A stretch of 6,996 bases of DNA from DUOX01 sp050944015 (lineage in GTDB: Bacteria; Bacillota; Clostridia; Oscillospirales; Oscillospiraceae), in NCBI GenBank assembly GCA_050944015.1, contig JBMNQG010000073.1:1-6996 (forward strand). The letters run 5' to 3'. Position numbers and translations under genes: made by a program. Position 1 is the first letter of the stretch. The number at the start of each line of letters is the position of its first letter. A model generated the notes under the pieces. That model did not search any database, had not been told where the DNA came from, and worked only from the letters and a program-made list of their open reading frames with translations. This document shows, piece after piece, positions 4,977 to 6,996 of this stretch.

Positions 4977-6992
4977 TTACTTTCCCGACAGTCTTTGCAG
5001 GATTCCCGATTCTGACAGTTCCTTTTTGCCATTGACAGCGATTTGCTCCATGCTGATATTGTCTCCATCAAGTTCCAGTTTCAAAAGGCCGAGCTCCCTG
5101 AAAACCGCTAGACAGACGCAGGCCCTCTCCGGAGGAATGTCTTTCGGGCATAGTTCGGCGAGAGCATCCGCCAAGTCCCCGGACAGGCTTCCGCCTGCGG
5201 CCTCCAGCCTGCGCCAGATTTTTGCACATTCGCTTCTGGTGGGGGAGAGATTCGCGCCCTCCAAGGGGGAAATGCTCTCAATTTCCTCCAGAACCCTGCG
5301 GCACAAAGGCAGGGGGTTGTGAGGTTTTATATCTATAATATGCAGCTGCACGGTGCGGCGGCCTTTGAATTCATTGATTTGGGGTGTAAAAGCCACGTCA
5401 ATCCTGTCCCCGCACGTTGCGCCCAGTTCCTCTTCCCGGCAGGAGAAAAACACGCACTCGTAAGTTTGGCCGAATTTGGATATATAAAGCCTCAGATGCC
5501 GGCCTCCGCCAATGGGTGTAACCGACTCCAGCAGGGCGTCCGTAAGGCAGAGCTGGGGCTTGGGATTTCCGTGGCCGAAGGGCTCCAGCAGCTCGAGGGA
5601 TTCCACGCACTCCATGTACAGCAGCTCCGGAGCCTCAACGCAAAGGTCCAGCTCCAGCTGGGGCGAGTACTCAGGCGGGTTATTTAGGTAGTATTCCTCC
5701 AGGGCGGTGCGAAAATCGTCAAGCTTATCCCGGCGTATATTCAGGCCGGCCGCCAGTGCATGCCCGCCGAAGCTCTCCAAATGTTCCGAACAGGCGCTGA
5801 GGGCCTCAAAAAAATTAAAGGTCCCGTAGCTCCGGCATGAGCCCTTGCCCATATCCCCGTCGAAACATATCATTACCGCCGGTACGGAAAAAACCTCCGT
5901 CAGCCGGGACGCGGCAATGCCCACCACACCCTGATGCCAGTTCTCGCTGGCCAGGACTATGGGAGCGGTGGGGATTTTGTCTCCCAACATGGCCTCGGCC
6001 TCTTTCCAGATGTCCATTTCCATGGCCTGCCGGCTGCGGTTGAGCTCGCAAAGCTCCCTGGCCAGCTCCTCCGCCTCTTTCTCGTCCTTTGTCAGCAGCA
6101 GGCGGGTGGCGATGTCCACCTGCCCGAGGCGGCCGGCGGCGTTGAGCCTGGGTGCTACGGAAAAGCCCACGGTTGTGGCGTTCAAACGCTTATCGGCCAG
6201 GCCCGCCTCCCTCAGCAGGGCATCAATGCCCGGCCGGGGGTTTCTGTTTAGCTTTTCCAGCCCGGTCTTTGTTATGTAACGGTTTTCGCCGGTAAGAGGC
6301 ATTACGTCGGCAATGGTGCCCACCGCCACAAGGTCTGCAAAGCGCTCCAGAACGGCGGCAGAATCCTGCTCTATGGCGCAAATCAGCTTAAATACCACGC
6401 CCACACCTGCCAGGGATGGGTTGGGATAGGGGCAGTCCGGTCTCTTGGGGTTTATTACCGCCAGGGCGGCCGGGAGCGTTGCCCGGCACTCGTGGTGGTC
6501 GGTGATTATCATGTCAATGCCCAGACTGGTTGCGTACTCCGTCTCGGCAACAGCTGTTACGCCGCAGTCGACGGTTATAATCAGGCTGACGCCCCTATCG
6601 TAAAGGCTTTTAATCGCGGAGGTATTAAGGCCATAGCCCTCTTCGATTCTGTCTGGTATGTACAGCAGGCAGTCCAGCCCGCGGCTTTGCAGGTAGTCTG
6701 TCATCAGACAGGCGGCGGTGATGCCGTCCACATCATAGTCGCCGTAAACCGCAACTTTCTCGCCTTTTTGGACTGCCTGCTTGATTCTGTCTACGGCGGG
6801 GCCTACATCCTTAAACAGCAGGGGGTCTTCAAGAAGCTCCTCTTTGCCTAATATGAACTTTCTGGCCACCTCCGGTGAAGAAATTCCCCGGGCCTCCAAA
6901 ACTGCGGCCAGAAGAGGCGAAAAACCAGCTTCCAGAAGTGCCGGCGTGGCCTGGGCCCCGGTGTATAGAATTTTCCAGTTTGGGAATTTCAT
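4977..6992 (-). CDS. recJ: Single-stranded-DNA-specific exonuclease RecJ
   Basis: A 5'-3' single-strand DNA exonuclease of the DHH phosphoesterase family, acting in recombinational repair, mismatch repair and replication restart. There are 671 residues. Motif I is DYDVDG (85-90), the second metal-site motif is VDCG (141-144) and DHH is at 165-167. VGTIADVMPL (224-233) supplies the next conserved Asp (229). The DHHA1 domain has APRLNAAGRLG (280-290), GSCRS (384-388) and FGGHALAAGL (408-417). An OB-fold region spans about 450-555. A tail of about 115 residues follows and includes helical segments; Firmicutes RecJ proteins often carry such an extension. ATG 6992 gives a normal RecJ N-terminus (MKFPNWKIL), but only 4 nt upstream are visible, so the ribosome binding site and promoter cannot be assessed and a slightly longer start is possible. 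It is the first visible gene of the minus-strand operon and ends 32 nt before rel; apt, often between the two, is absent. Confidence 0.96.
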   Translation of the reverse strand: MKFPNWKILYTGAQATPALLEAGFSPLLAAVLEARGISSPEVARKFILGKEELLEDPLLFKDVGPAVDRIKQAVQKGEKVAVYGDYDVDGITAACLMTDYLQSRGLDCLLYIPDRIEEGYGLNTSAIKSLYDRGVSLIITVDCGVTAVAETEYATSLGIDMIITDHHECRATLPAALAVINPKRPDCPYPNPSLAGVGVVFKLICAIEQDSAAVLERFADLVAVGTIADVMPLTGENRYITKTGLEKLNRNPRPGIDALLREAGLADKRLNATTVGFSVAPRLNAAGRLGQVDIATRLLLTKDEKEAEELARELCELNRSRQAMEMDIWKEAEAMLGDKIPTAPIVLASENWHQGVVGIAASRLTEVFSVPAVMICFDGDMGKGSCRSYGTFNFFEALSACSEHLESFGGHALAAGLNIRRDKLDDFRTALEEYYLNNPPEYSPQLELDLCVEAPELLYMECVESLELLEPFGHGNPKPQLCLTDALLESVTPIGGGRHLRLYISKFGQTYECVFFSCREEELGATCGDRIDVAFTPQINEFKGRRTVQLHIIDIKPHNPLPLCRRVLEEIESISPLEGANLSPTRSECAKIWRRLEAAGGSLSGDLADALAELCPKDIPPERACVCLAVFRELGLLKLELDGDNISMEQIAVNGKKELSESGILQRLSGK

Positions 6993-6996
6993 ATAT

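Noticed and set aside
3466..5322. A 618-codon open frame on the plus strand, antisense to rel and recJ
   Set aside because: It lies opposite two well-supported genes, reads as Gly/Val/Ala/His-rich sequence without recognisable domains, and is explained by codon bias of the GC-rich genes on the other strand.

Overview
The window looks like chromosomal DNA of a gut-type Clostridia member (Firmicutes, perhaps Ruminococcaceae/Oscillospiraceae), with the right-hand end of a mobilizable element integrated next to a tRNA gene. The inference rests on the gene order recJ-rel-dtd-MBL hydrolase, strong AGGAGG-type ribosome binding sites, a single bifunctional Rel protein, and a MobV relaxase of the type common in clostridial mobile elements. 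The host genes look clearly GC-richer than the relaxase region; this is a visual judgement, not a calculation.

Layout: (1) 1 to about 1395, mobile-element DNA. A MobV relaxase gene enters from the left edge, because its frame is open through position 2 and the true start lies just outside. It is followed by a small conserved-looking protein with a TTG start and a strong 13-bp hairpin terminator. Beyond the terminator, on the opposite strand, is what appears to be the C-terminal remnant of an unidentified gene (1243 to about 1374). A 54-nt near-complete hairpin (1335-1388) overlaps it. (2) 1396-1484, an intact tRNA-Leu(UAA) on the minus strand with an encoded CCA and its own sigma-70-type promoter. 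Its 3' end faces the mobile DNA, the classical arrangement for a tRNA-integrated element. (3) 1601-6992, a minus-strand operon transcribed right to left: recJ, rel, dtd and an MBL-fold hydrolase, ending at a 12-bp GC-rich hairpin.

The host operon combines repair (RecJ 5'-3' ssDNA exonuclease), stringent response (Rel ppGpp synthetase/hydrolase), translation quality control (Dtd removes D-amino acids from tRNA) and a glyoxalase-II-like metallohydrolase. This is a familiar Firmicutes neighbourhood; apt, often found between recJ and rel, is absent. The four host proteins are full length with key motifs intact. The only region with unexplained structure is the junction at 1243-1395. I do not see a convincing wholly new multi-gene system here.
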